Origin: an uncultured Alistipes sp.
GTDB taxonomy: Bacteria; Bacteroidota; Bacteroidia; Bacteroidales; Rikenellaceae
Direction: 5' to 3'
Length of the DNA: 18,369 bases
Assembly (NCBI GenBank): GCA_900770635.1
Contig: CAAGLB010000139.1
Location: 1-18,369 of the forward strand
Shown here: positions 7,705 to 15,192 of the stretch, one piece after another
Position numbering within the stretch: position 1 is the stretch's first letter
Layout of the letters: each line of letters opens with the position of its first letter
The notes under the pieces: model-generated
Database searches by the model: none
Seen by the model: only the letters and a program-made list of their open reading frames with translations
Told to the model about the DNA's origin: nothing
Translations under genes and position numbers: made by a program

Positions 7705-7866
7705 AAAAAAAACGAGGCAATCAAAAGGGTTTTGTCCAACACACAACGAGCACCGTTGCTGTCGTAGTAACGAAACTTGCACCTCCTCAGAGAGATGCAA
7801 CTTTCGCTACAACCTTTCGATTGCCTCCCAACCTAAAACTACTAACCTAAATGAACCTTAAAACTT
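7705..7866 (-). ncRNA. Candidate structured small RNA with its own promoter and terminator
   Basis: A perfect promoter (7872-7903) predicts a start near 7866. The RNA ends in eight Ts (7712-7705). Its 5' and 3' parts pair as a 17-bp closing stem (7827-7811 with 7731-7714: 16 Watson-Crick pairs, one G.U and one bulge). This stem runs straight into a 20-position hairpin (7810-7791 with 7786-7767, loop 7790-7787). A shorter hairpin follows (CAACG-gtgct-CGTTG, about 7743-7759), making a three-way junction. The oppositions at 7723/7818, 7770/7807, 7782/7795 and 7786/7791 are A.C on the plus strand but G.U on the minus strand, which supports minus-strand function. The unpaired 5' leader repeats TTTAAGGTT/TTTAGGTT/TTTTAGGTT. 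No ORF with a plausible start is seen. Bacteroidales-1 RNA or a 6S-type RNA are possible families; I cannot confirm either from sequence alone. Confidence 0.65.
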
Positions 7867-7871
7867 CGCTG

Positions 7872-7903
7872 CAAAGGTAAGGACTATTTTCGAATCGTGC
7901 AAA
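7872..7903 (-). promoter_or_regulatory. Promoter of the candidate small RNA
   Basis: TTTG (7903-7900), a 20-base spacer, then TACCTTTG (7879-7872) on the minus strand: an exact Bacteroidota -33/-7 pair. No protein gene lies downstream before the 8-T terminator. Confidence 0.75.
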
Positions 7904-8036
7904 CATTTTATTAAAAATTTTCAATAATTTTTACAAAAATTTTAACTAATACCCGTCAGAGTGGCCTATAACGCTGATTTTCAACCAGGGTGCTAAGTGG
8001 CATTTGGCTCATAACAGAGAGATCGAGAGTAGTAAA
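7904..8036. other. Intergenic spacer between two divergent promoters
   Basis: It separates the minus-strand small-RNA promoter from the plus-strand glycosyltransferase promoter. The first 45 bases are very AT-rich; the rest is of mixed composition. I see no gene and no clear repeat. Confidence 0.5.
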
Positions 8037-8068
8037 TTTGGTTGTATAGATAAATTTTCCTACATTTG
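8037..8068 (+). promoter_or_regulatory. Promoter of the glycosyltransferase gene
   Basis: TTTG (8037-8040), 20-base spacer, TACATTTG (8061-8068): an exact match to the Bacteroidota promoter. It leaves a leader of about 45 bases before the ATG at 8117. Confidence 0.75.
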
Positions 8069-8116
8069 CATTGTATAACACGCACGCTTGCGGGCGTACA
8101 TTATATATAATAACAG

Positions 8117-9274
8117 ATGAAGCGACACCACACCTTAGGCTTCGATGCCAAGATTGCCAATGCCCAGCTCGACGGCATAGGCCACTACGGACGTTTTATC
8201 GTAAAAGCGATAGCCTCGACATACCCCGACAATGCATATCTCAGACTATACACCCCTGAGCAACAGCCAAATGCCGAGTATGAGGCTCTGGCCGAGATGC
8301 CCAATGTCGAATCTATGGAGCCTGATGGCTCGTTGTGGCGACGACTATCGACGCTATGGCGCATGTGGCACGTATCAAAGGATGCCAAGCGTGGCGACGT
8401 AGAGCTATTTCACGGACTCGCCAACACGATACCTTACGGGCTTTATCGCAAGGACATACGCAGCGTAGTGACAATTCACGACCTGCAATTTATCCATTAC
8501 TCCCGACAATTCAACATCCTCGAGCGAATAGTAAAGTACATAGACATGCGCTCGGCATGCACACGTGCCGACAGGATAATAGCGGCGAGCGAGGCCACCA
8601 AGCGTGACCTTAGACGCCTGCTACACATCAACCCCGACAAGATAGATGTGGTATATCCAGGATGCGATGCCATGTACAGCCACCCAGTGAGCAGCGAAGA
8701 TGTAGAGCGCATAAGAGAGAAATATCAGCTACCCGAGCGCTATCTGCTCAATGTGGGCAATATGGAGGAGCGCAAAAACTTCGGACTCATAGTGGAGGCT
8801 ATGGCCGAACTTCCCGACGAGCTACACCTTGTCGTAGCTGGACAACAGACAAACTACACGAAACGCATTAAGCGACGCATAAAAAATCTTGGGCTCGAGG
8901 AGCGAATACACTTCCGCAACATTGTTCACAGCGATAGGCCAGCACTCTACAAAGGTGCCGACATCTTCATATACCCCTCGCACTTCGAAGGTTTCGCAAC
9001 AGAGATTCTCGAGGCGCTGTCGATAGGAGTGCCTGTCATTGCAGCACGAGGCTCAAGCCTCGAGGAGGCTGGCGGTACAAAGTCGATATACGTGTCGCCA
9101 CGTGACTGCGGCGAGATGGTCGAGGCCATCGAGCAACTAATGGCCAACGACGGACTACGCAACGAGATGATAGCTGCGGGCAAACGCCATGTACGTCATT
9201 TCAGGCCAGAGGTTGCGGCATACAACATTATGAAGTGCTACCAGCGAATAGGCATAGAGCTGAGCATAGAGTAG
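8117..9274 (+). CDS. GT4-family glycosyltransferase (GT-B fold)
   Basis: 385 residues, typical for a GT-B retaining glycosyltransferase. The N-terminal half has the glycine-rich acceptor-side loop (DGIGHYGR, residues 19-26) and a THDLQF-like strand end near 119-124. The C-terminal half has NVGNMEERKN (212-221), with the Arg/Lys that usually bind the nucleotide-sugar phosphates, and the EX7E pair E291/E299 in EGFATEILEALSIGVPV. These fit a cytoplasmic enzyme moving a sugar from a nucleotide donor to a lipid- or glycan-linked acceptor, as in cell-envelope polysaccharide synthesis. The specific substrate cannot be told. It stands alone with its own promoter, outside any visible polysaccharide cluster, and has no signal peptide or membrane segment. 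Confidence 0.92.
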   Translation: MKRHHTLGFDAKIANAQLDGIGHYGRFIVKAIASTYPDNAYLRLYTPEQQPNAEYEALAEMPNVESMEPDGSLWRRLSTLWRMWHVSKDAKRGDVELFHGLANTIPYGLYRKDIRSVVTIHDLQFIHYSRQFNILERIVKYIDMRSACTRADRIIAASEATKRDLRRLLHINPDKIDVVYPGCDAMYSHPVSSEDVERIREKYQLPERYLLNVGNMEERKNFGLIVEAMAELPDELHLVVAGQQTNYTKRIKRRIKNLGLEERIHFRNIVHSDRPALYKGADIFIYPSHFEGFATEILEALSIGVPVIAARGSSLEEAGGTKSIYVSPRDCGEMVEAIEQLMANDGLRNEMIAAGKRHVRHFRPEVAAYNIMKCYQRIGIELSIE

Positions 9275-9352
9275 CAAAATAGCCAAATATACAACACAAC
9301 TTATAGCACTGAATATCAGAATAATACATAATTATAATCAAAAATAAGTAAA

Positions 9353-9369
9353 AAAACGTATAGCGTTTT
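9353..9369. promoter_or_regulatory. Inverted repeat over the -33 region of the etf promoter
   Basis: AAAACG (9353-9358) and CGTTTT (9364-9369) flank a 5-base centre. The expected -33 position of the etfB promoter (about 9360-9363) falls inside it, so it could be an operator. It could instead be a weak terminator for the glycosyltransferase gene, but only four Ts follow. Confidence 0.4.
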
Positions 9370-9382
9370 AGTCAAAAATAGG

Positions 9383-9390
9383 TATCTTTG
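9383..9390 (+). promoter_or_regulatory. -7 box of the etfB-etfA-acyl-CoA dehydrogenase operon
   Basis: TATCTTTG, 41 bases before the ATG. No TTTG -33 box is found at the right distance; the region is occupied by the inverted repeat at 9353-9369. This may mean activator dependence, which is inference. Confidence 0.55.
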
Positions 9391-9431
9391 ACAGATTTTA
9401 GCGCAGAAATAATATACATTTTCAATATATC

Positions 9432-10310
9432 ATGATGGAAAAAGTAACAAAAATCGTAGTCTTGGCTAAACAAGTGCCCGACACACGCAACGTGGGCAAG
9501 GATGCCATGACTCCGGAGGGCACGGTAAACCGTGCCGCTCTTGCCGCAATCTTCAACCCCGAAGATCTCAACGCCCTTGAGATGGCTCTTCAAATGAAGG
9601 ACCGCATCGAGAACGCCACTGTCGAGGTGTTGACAATGGGCCCACAGCGTGCTGCCGACGTCATTCGTGAGGCCATGTTTCGTGGTGCCGATGGCGGCTA
9701 CCTGCTCTCAGGCCGTGAGTTTGCAGGCTCCGACACATTGGCAACATCGTATGCATTGGCATGCGCACTACGCAAAATCAACCCAGATATTATAGTTGCA
9801 GGTCGTCAGGCTATCGACGGCGACACCGCACAGGTAGGACCACAGGTAGCTGAGAAGCTCAACCTCCCACAGGTGACATACGCCGAGGAGCTTGTAGCGA
9901 TTAACGACACAGAGATTACCATCAAGCGCCGCTTGGAGCGTGGCTCAGAGGTGGTCGTAGCACCACTACCTGCCGTTATCACCGTAAACGCGTCGGCCAA
10001 GGAGTGCCGCCCACGCAACGCTAAGCGTGTGATGAAGTTTAAATATGCGCTTGCAACATCGGAGATGGTCGTAGCCGAGGATAAGGCTAAGGCATTCATC
10101 GAGGAGCGTCCATATCTCCACATCGTAGAGTTTGGTGCAGCAGACGTAAACCCAGATCCTGAGCAGCTTGGACTAAGTGGCTCACCTACAAAGGTTAAGA
10201 AGATTGAGAACGTAGTATTCCAGGCTAAGGAGGCAAAGAGTCTCACCGCCGACGATGCCGACATCAATTCGCTCATGGTTGAACTCATTGCGGGCCACAC
10301 GCTCGGTTAA
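9432..10310 (+). CDS. etfB: Electron transfer flavoprotein, beta subunit
   Basis: 292 residues. The N-terminus VVLAKQVPDT (9-18) and the conserved loop GRQAIDGDTAQVGPQ (124-138) identify EtfB. The loop binds AMP in canonical ETF and a second FAD in electron-bifurcating ETF. The DGDTAQVGP form here is closer to clostridial and Acidaminococcus bifurcating proteins than to mammalian ETF, so bifurcation is possible but unproven. The segment near 181-205 (AVITVNASAKECRPRN) is also typical. It is the first gene of an etfB-etfA-dehydrogenase operon, with 15 bases between it and the ATG of etfA. Two adjacent ATGs (9432 and 9435) leave the start ambiguous by one codon. Confidence 0.96.
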   Translation: MMEKVTKIVVLAKQVPDTRNVGKDAMTPEGTVNRAALAAIFNPEDLNALEMALQMKDRIENATVEVLTMGPQRAADVIREAMFRGADGGYLLSGREFAGSDTLATSYALACALRKINPDIIVAGRQAIDGDTAQVGPQVAEKLNLPQVTYAEELVAINDTEITIKRRLERGSEVVVAPLPAVITVNASAKECRPRNAKRVMKFKYALATSEMVVAEDKAKAFIEERPYLHIVEFGAADVNPDPEQLGLSGSPTKVKKIENVVFQAKEAKSLTADDADINSLMVELIAGHTLG

Positions 10311-10325
10311 TAGCTTTTGAAGAGT

Positions 10326-11345
10326 ATGAACAACGTATTTGTATATATCGAGATTGAGGAGCAGCAGATTGCCGACGTATCGTTGGAGCTTCTCACAAAG
10401 GGCCGTGAGTTGGCTAACACCCTTGGTGTTAAGCTCGAAGCAGTGGCTATTGGCAACAACATCAAGGGCTTGGCCCCTGAGCTTGCCAAGTATGGTGCCG
10501 ACACAGTATGGGTTGCCGACAACGAGATATTTGCCCCATTCCGCACACTCCCACATACAGCAGTTATGGTAGGCCTCATCCAGCAGGAGAAGCCACAGAT
10601 TGCACTTTTTGGCGCTACACCCGTAGGTCGTGACTTCGCACCACGTGTATCATCAGCCCTACATAGCGGCCTTACTGCCGACTGCACAGAGCTTGTAATC
10701 GGCGAGCACAAAGATCCTAAGACAGGCAAGGAGTACGACTCTTTGCTCTACCAGATTCGTCCAGCATTTGGCGGTAACATCATCGCAACAATCGTCAACC
10801 CTGAGTGCCGCCCACAGATGGCCACAGTGCGTGAGGGCGTTATGCGCAAGGAGGCTTTGGCGACACCTGCCGCTGGCGAGGTTCGTGAGATCGAGTGGCA
10901 GCCTATGGTCAAGGATACTGACCTTGCAGTGCGCATCGTAGAGCGTCACATCGAGGAGCGCAAGATAAACATCAAGGGGGCATCGGTAATCGTAGCTGGT
11001 GGCTACGGCGTAGGCTCTAAGGAGGGCTTCCAGCTTGTTCACGAGCTTGCCAATGTTCTTGGTGGCGAGGTAGGTGCTTCACGTGCTGCGGTAGATGCTG
11101 GTTTTACCGAGCACGAGCGACAGATTGGCCAGACAGGCGTCACCGTACGTCCTAAGCTCTACATTGCATGCGGTATCTCAGGACAGATTCAGCATACAGC
11201 GGGCATGGATCAGTCGGCGATGATTGTATCTATCAACACCGATCCTGAGGCTCCTATCAACAAGATTGCCGACTATGCCATCACTGGCAGCGTCGAGGAG
11301 GTCATCCCAAAGATGATTAAGTATTACAAACAGAATTCAAAGTAA
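10326..11345 (+). CDS. etfA: Electron transfer flavoprotein, alpha subunit
   Basis: 339 residues from the ATG at 10326. An in-frame TTG nine bases upstream is possible, but the ATG has a GAAGAG-like purine stretch before it and gives the usual N-terminus. Residues 1 to about 195 form the N-terminal domain, and about 212-339 the FAD domain. The latter has GASRAAVDAG (250-259), QIGQTG (266-271), GISGQIQH (283-290) and INTDPEAPI (303-311), the classic FAD-binding signature. The 'GGRG' segment found in human ETF-alpha reads GGYG here (225-228). Together with EtfB the protein shuttles electrons to or from the acyl-CoA dehydrogenase encoded 7 bases downstream. Confidence 0.96.
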   Translation: MNNVFVYIEIEEQQIADVSLELLTKGRELANTLGVKLEAVAIGNNIKGLAPELAKYGADTVWVADNEIFAPFRTLPHTAVMVGLIQQEKPQIALFGATPVGRDFAPRVSSALHSGLTADCTELVIGEHKDPKTGKEYDSLLYQIRPAFGGNIIATIVNPECRPQMATVREGVMRKEALATPAAGEVREIEWQPMVKDTDLAVRIVERHIEERKINIKGASVIVAGGYGVGSKEGFQLVHELANVLGGEVGASRAAVDAGFTEHERQIGQTGVTVRPKLYIACGISGQIQHTAGMDQSAMIVSINTDPEAPINKIADYAITGSVEEVIPKMIKYYKQNSK

Positions 11346-11352
11346 GAAAGCT

Positions 11353-13065
11353 ATGGCAAACTTCTATAGTGATAACAAAGATTTGCAGTATCACCTCTCT
11401 CATCCGTTGATGAAGAGAATCATAGAGCTTAAGGAGCGCAACTTCGCCGATGCCAATGTCTACGACTATGCGCCTCAGGACGTAGAGGATGCTCTCGACT
11501 CATATCGTCGTGTTCTCGACATCGTTGGCGAGGTATGTGGCGAGGTTATCGCTGCAAATGCCGAGAGCGTAGACCATGAGGGCCCACGAGTGGTTAACGA
11601 CCATGTAGAGTACGCATCGGGCACAGTCAAAAATATCGAGGCACTCATCGAGGCAGGCCTTGGTGGCATGACACTTCCACGCAAGTACGACGGCTTGAAC
11701 ATGCCTGTGACATGCTTTGCTATGGCCAACGAGATGGTTGCACGTGCCGACGCAGGCTTCGAGAATATCTGGGGCTTGCAGGATTGCGCCGAGACCATCA
11801 ATGAGTTCGCATCAGAGGAGATCAAGGCTAAGTTCTTGCCACGAGTATCTGCTGGCGAGACCTGTGCTATGGACCTCACCGAGCCAGATGCTGGCTCTGA
11901 CCTTGGTGCTGTGATGCTTAAAGCATCGTGGGACGAGGAGGCGCAGACATGGCGACTCAACGGCTGTAAGCGCTTCATTACCAATGGTGATGGTGACATT
12001 TCGTTGGTATTGGCACGTACCGAGGAGGGCACTAAGGATGCTCGTGGTTTGTCAATGCTCATCTACGACAAGCGTGATGGTGGCGTTAAGGTGCGCCGCA
12101 TCGAGAATAAGCTCGGCATCAAGGGCTCGCCAACATGTGAGCTTGTGTTCAACAACGCCCCTGCAACATTGGTTGGCGACCGTAAGATGGGTCTTATCAA
12201 GTACGTTATGTCGTTGATGAACGCAGCACGCTTGGGTATCTCGGCACAGTCAACAGGCCTGTGCGAGGCAGCATATCGTGAGGCATTGAAGTATGCCCAG
12301 GAGCGTGAGCAGTTTGGCAAGCCTATCATCAAGTTTGCAGCAGTAGCAGAGATGCTCAAGAACATGGAGGCAAAGACCATAGCATCACGTGCATTGCTCT
12401 ATGAGACAGCACGTTTCGTAGATATATACAAGCAGCTTAGCCACATTTCACACGACCGCTCATTGGAGGCTGAGGAGCGTCAGGAGATGAAGTTCTACAA
12501 CCGTCTTGCAGATGGCTTCACGCCTCTTGCAAAGATGTTTGCATCGGAGTATGCCAACGAGGTTGCCTACGACTCAATACAGATTCATGGTGGCTCGGGA
12601 TATATGAAGGACTACGCTTGCGAGCGCCTGTATCGTGATGCTCGTATTATGAACATCTACGAGGGAACAACTCAGCTTCAGGTAGTTGCAGCTATCAACC
12701 ACGTAACTAAGGGCACCTACCTCGAGCAGATTATGCGCTACGAGGAGGAGGCAACGTCGGAGGCTACAAAACCTTTGTTCGACAAGCTTGTTGAGCTTCG
12801 CAAGGTATATGAGAAGGCTGTTGAGCGTGTTGAGAGCATCGACAAGGAATGCGCAGGATACAAAGATTTCCACGCACGCCGTCTTGTTGAGATTGCAGGA
12901 TATGTCATCATGTCGCACATCATGCTACGTCAGGCACGTGAGTTGGAGGCCGACTATCTCAACCCAACAAAGATTTTTGTTAAGTACGCAGTGAAGAAGG
13001 TTACCGAGGCAGCTTCGTATATCGAGGCTTCGGAGGGCTCAGATGTGGAGCTCTTCAAGGCTTAA
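11353..13065 (+). CDS. Acyl-CoA dehydrogenase, long form with C-terminal extension
   Basis: 570 residues. Standard acyl-CoA dehydrogenases have about 380-400, so this belongs to the long class with an extra N-terminal segment and a helical C-terminal domain. Core motifs are AMDLTEPDAGSD (172-183), ITNGD (209-213) for FAD, QFGKPI (320-325), QIHGGSGY (410-417) and NIYEGTTQLQ (434-443). E437 in the last motif is the expected catalytic base that removes the alpha proton. It oxidises acyl-CoA to enoyl-CoA or, with a bifurcating ETF, reduces crotonyl-CoA. Chain-length specificity cannot be read from the sequence. Its tight coupling to etfBA makes EtfAB its electron partner. It ends at a bidirectional terminator shared with clpX. 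Confidence 0.94.
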   Translation: MANFYSDNKDLQYHLSHPLMKRIIELKERNFADANVYDYAPQDVEDALDSYRRVLDIVGEVCGEVIAANAESVDHEGPRVVNDHVEYASGTVKNIEALIEAGLGGMTLPRKYDGLNMPVTCFAMANEMVARADAGFENIWGLQDCAETINEFASEEIKAKFLPRVSAGETCAMDLTEPDAGSDLGAVMLKASWDEEAQTWRLNGCKRFITNGDGDISLVLARTEEGTKDARGLSMLIYDKRDGGVKVRRIENKLGIKGSPTCELVFNNAPATLVGDRKMGLIKYVMSLMNAARLGISAQSTGLCEAAYREALKYAQEREQFGKPIIKFAAVAEMLKNMEAKTIASRALLYETARFVDIYKQLSHISHDRSLEAEERQEMKFYNRLADGFTPLAKMFASEYANEVAYDSIQIHGGSGYMKDYACERLYRDARIMNIYEGTTQLQVVAAINHVTKGTYLEQIMRYEEEATSEATKPLFDKLVELRKVYEKAVERVESIDKECAGYKDFHARRLVEIAGYVIMSHIMLRQARELEADYLNPTKIFVKYAVKKVTEAASYIEASEGSDVELFKA

Positions 13066-13080
13066 TAAGAGATCATAAGC

Positions 13081-13111
13081 AAAAAAAGAGACCGATGGTC
13101 TCTTTTTTTTT
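13081..13111. terminator. Bidirectional terminator between the dehydrogenase gene and clpX
   Basis: GAGACC (13088-13093), loop GAT, GGTCTC (13097-13102), flanked by seven As on the left and nine Ts on the right. It works for both convergent units: it lies 15 bases after the dehydrogenase stop and 5 bases from the clpX stop. Confidence 0.93.
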
Positions 13112-13116
13112 GCTTG

Positions 13117-14379
13117 CTAACAAGTGATCTTGTCAATCTTTGATTTTGCGTATTCAAGAGTGATTCTGCACTCGCTATTCTCGCCCGATGGAAGCTCAAA
13201 CATAACATCCATCATGATAGCCTCGCAGATTGAGCGCAAGCCACGAGCACCAAGTTTATACTCCAAGGCTCGCTCAACGATGTAATCCAATACCTCATCA
13301 TCGAAGCTTAGCTCAATATCGTCGAGGCCCAAAAGGCACTGATACTGACGAATTATCGAGTTCTTAGGCTCAGTCAAAATCGAACGTAACGCCTCACGGC
13401 CAAGAGGTTCCATATATGTAAGCACAGGCAATCGACCAATAAGCTCGGGGATAAGACCGAACGAACGCAGATCCTGAGGCAGGATATACTGCATGATATT
13501 CTTCTCATCAATACGCTGCTTAAGCGTTGAGCCGTAGCCTATTGCGTTGGTATTTAGGCGCTGAGCAATCTTCTTCTCGATGCCATCGAACGCACCGCCA
13601 CAGATAAACAAGATATTCGAGGTGTCTACCTGGATATACTTCTGGTCGGGGTGCTTACGTCCGCCCTGAGGTGGAACATTTACCACCGAGCCCTCCAAAA
13701 TCTTGAGCAACGCCTGCTGCACACCCTCGCCCGACACATCACGAGTGATTGAAGGGTTATCTCCCTTGCGTGCAATCTTGTCAATCTCGTCGATAAAGAT
13801 AATACCTCGCTCGGCAGCCGCAACATCGTAGTCGGCAGCCTGCAAAAGACGTGATAGAATGCTCTCGACATCCTCGCCAACGTATCCCGCCTGAGTTAGT
13901 GCAGTAGCATCAACTATCGAGAATGGCACGTTTAGAAGCTTGGCTATAGTTCTGGCCATTAGCGTCTTACCTGTACCCGTAGGACCAACAAGCACGATAT
14001 TCGACTTATCCAACTCAACATCCTCTGTCTTGCCCTTAGCCAATAGTCGCTTGTAGTGGTTATACACCGCCACAGACATATATCTCTTTGCCGCATCCTG
14101 ACCGATAACATAGTCGTCCAAGAAGCTCTTTATTCGGTCTGGGCGCATAAGGTCGGCCTTTGTCAAGGGCTGAAACTTAGCCTTGGGATCGCCCTTAGGC
14201 TGCGCACCAGCAACAATATTATGCTCAACAAGGAGGTTGTAGCCATGCTCGATACATGTGCTACATATTGTCGAGCCATCAGCGCCATTGAACATCAATG
14301 GAGCTTCGCTGGCAGGAGTGCCACAAAACGAGCATACGCCACCCTTGCGCTCGCCACCTTTACGTGTTTTCTGTGTCAT
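13117..14379 (-). CDS. clpX: ATP-dependent Clp protease ATP-binding subunit ClpX
   Basis: 420 residues. An N-terminal C4 zinc-binding domain (C16, C19, C39, C42) is followed by an AAA+ core: Walker A GPTGTGKT (132-139), pore loop GYVG (165-168), Walker B IIFIDEID (193-200), RKH pore residues (241-243) and sensor-2 GARG (377-380). The ClpP-docking loop reads I280-G281-Y282, where E. coli has IGF. ClpX is a hexameric unfoldase that feeds tagged proteins to ClpP. The gene begins 22 bases after the clpP stop with no terminator between them, so the two are probably co-transcribed. Confidence 0.98.
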   Translation of the reverse strand: MTQKTRKGGERKGGVCSFCGTPASEAPLMFNGADGSTICSTCIEHGYNLLVEHNIVAGAQPKGDPKAKFQPLTKADLMRPDRIKSFLDDYVIGQDAAKRYMSVAVYNHYKRLLAKGKTEDVELDKSNIVLVGPTGTGKTLMARTIAKLLNVPFSIVDATALTQAGYVGEDVESILSRLLQAADYDVAAAERGIIFIDEIDKIARKGDNPSITRDVSGEGVQQALLKILEGSVVNVPPQGGRKHPDQKYIQVDTSNILFICGGAFDGIEKKIAQRLNTNAIGYGSTLKQRIDEKNIMQYILPQDLRSFGLIPELIGRLPVLTYMEPLGREALRSILTEPKNSIIRQYQCLLGLDDIELSFDDEVLDYIVERALEYKLGARGLRSICEAIMMDVMFELPSGENSECRITLEYAKSKIDKITC

Positions 14380-14401
14380 CTAATTAAGTCTTAGAGGGTT
14401 A

Positions 14402-15064
14402 TTATCTGCGTGAAAGCACTGCGTCGATAAGGCCGTACTCCTTAGCCTCGGCTGCTGTGAGCCAATAGTCACGGTCGGCATCAGCCTCGATACGCTCGAT
14501 ACTCACGCCAGAGTGCTGAGCCAAAATCTCGTACAACTCACGCTTAGTCTTGGCAATCTCACGAGCGGTAATCTCGATATCTGAGGCCTGGCCCTGAACA
14601 CCACCCAATGGCTGATGAATCATCACTCGTGAGTGTGGCAAGGCCGAGCGCTTGCCCGCAGCACCCGCTGTGAGCAACACAGCACCCATAGATGCCGCCA
14701 TGCCTGTACATATTGTAGCCACGTCGCACGACACAAGCTGCATAGTATCGTAGATACCCAAACCTGCTGATACTGAGCCACCTGGCGAGTTGATATACAG
14801 CTGAACATCCTTCTCAGCATCTACCGACTCGAGGAACAACAGCTGTGCCTGGATAATATTCGCTGCATCGTCATAGATTGGTGCGCCAAGAAAGATGATA
14901 CGATCCATCATAAGACGTGAAAAGACGTCCATGGTTGCAACGTTAAGGTGACGCTCCTCGATGATTGTTGGTGACACGTAGCCCTGCGCATGAGCACGAA
15001 AGTCGTGCAAAGTCATCGAGTTGATACCACAATGCAGACGGGCAAACTTATCAAATTCTTTCAT
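14402..15064 (-). CDS. clpP: ATP-dependent Clp protease proteolytic subunit
   Basis: 220 residues. The serine-protease triad is intact: S125 in GMAASMG, H150 in MIHQP and D199 in DRDYW, with the same spacing as E. coli ClpP. NSPGGSVSAGLGIYDTMQ (about 92-109) is the oxyanion-hole and head-domain signature. The first 30 or so residues are probably a propeptide or variable N-terminus. It forms a tetradecameric chamber that degrades proteins unfolded by ClpX. It is preceded by a strong terminator behind tig and followed closely by clpX. Confidence 0.98.
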   Translation of the reverse strand: MKEFDKFARLHCGINSMTLHDFRAHAQGYVSPTIIEERHLNVATMDVFSRLMMDRIIFLGAPIYDDAANIIQAQLLFLESVDAEKDVQLYINSPGGSVSAGLGIYDTMQLVSCDVATICTGMAASMGAVLLTAGAAGKRSALPHSRVMIHQPLGGVQGQASDIEITAREIAKTKRELYEILAQHSGVSIERIEADADRDYWLTAAEAKEYGLIDAVLSRR

Positions 15065-15084
15065 AATAACATCACATTTAAACT

Positions 15085-15104
15085 GCTCGCAACGAGCAAA
15101 TGTT
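15085..15104 (-). promoter_or_regulatory. Possible clpP promoter box and leader hairpin
   Basis: On the minus strand AACATTTG (15104-15097), one mismatch from TAnnTTTG, is followed directly by a small hairpin, GCTCG-ttg-CGAGC (15097-15085). No -33 box is apparent, since the tig terminator stem occupies that space. Weak candidate. Confidence 0.3.
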
Positions 15105-15110
15105 GTGCCT

Positions 15111-15154
15111 AAAAAAAGACGAATCCCAAGCCTTTTACCGCAGGGATTCGTCTT
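15111..15154 (-). terminator. Rho-independent terminator between tig and clpP
   Basis: A perfect 12-bp stem (15116-15127 with 15143-15154) with a 15-base loop. On the minus strand it ends in seven Ts (15117-15111, two of them part of the stem). It follows the tig stop by about 40 bases and lies about 47 bases before the clpP ATG. Confidence 0.9.
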
Positions 15155-15192
15155 ACTATAATATTAACCTTAGCGGTCTAAAGCTGCCTAAA

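Noticed and set aside
7679..7861. 60-codon plus-strand open frame
   Set aside because: It lies antisense to the structured small RNA and its codons follow the stems; no promoter or ribosome-binding site is seen.
10317..10325. TTG start of etfA
   Set aside because: An ATG three codons later has a purine-rich site before it and gives the usual EtfA N-terminus.
11475..12062. 195-codon minus-strand open frame opposite the acyl-CoA dehydrogenase
   Set aside because: It is a shadow of the conserved dehydrogenase gene, rich in Ser/Arg/Ala, with no promoter.
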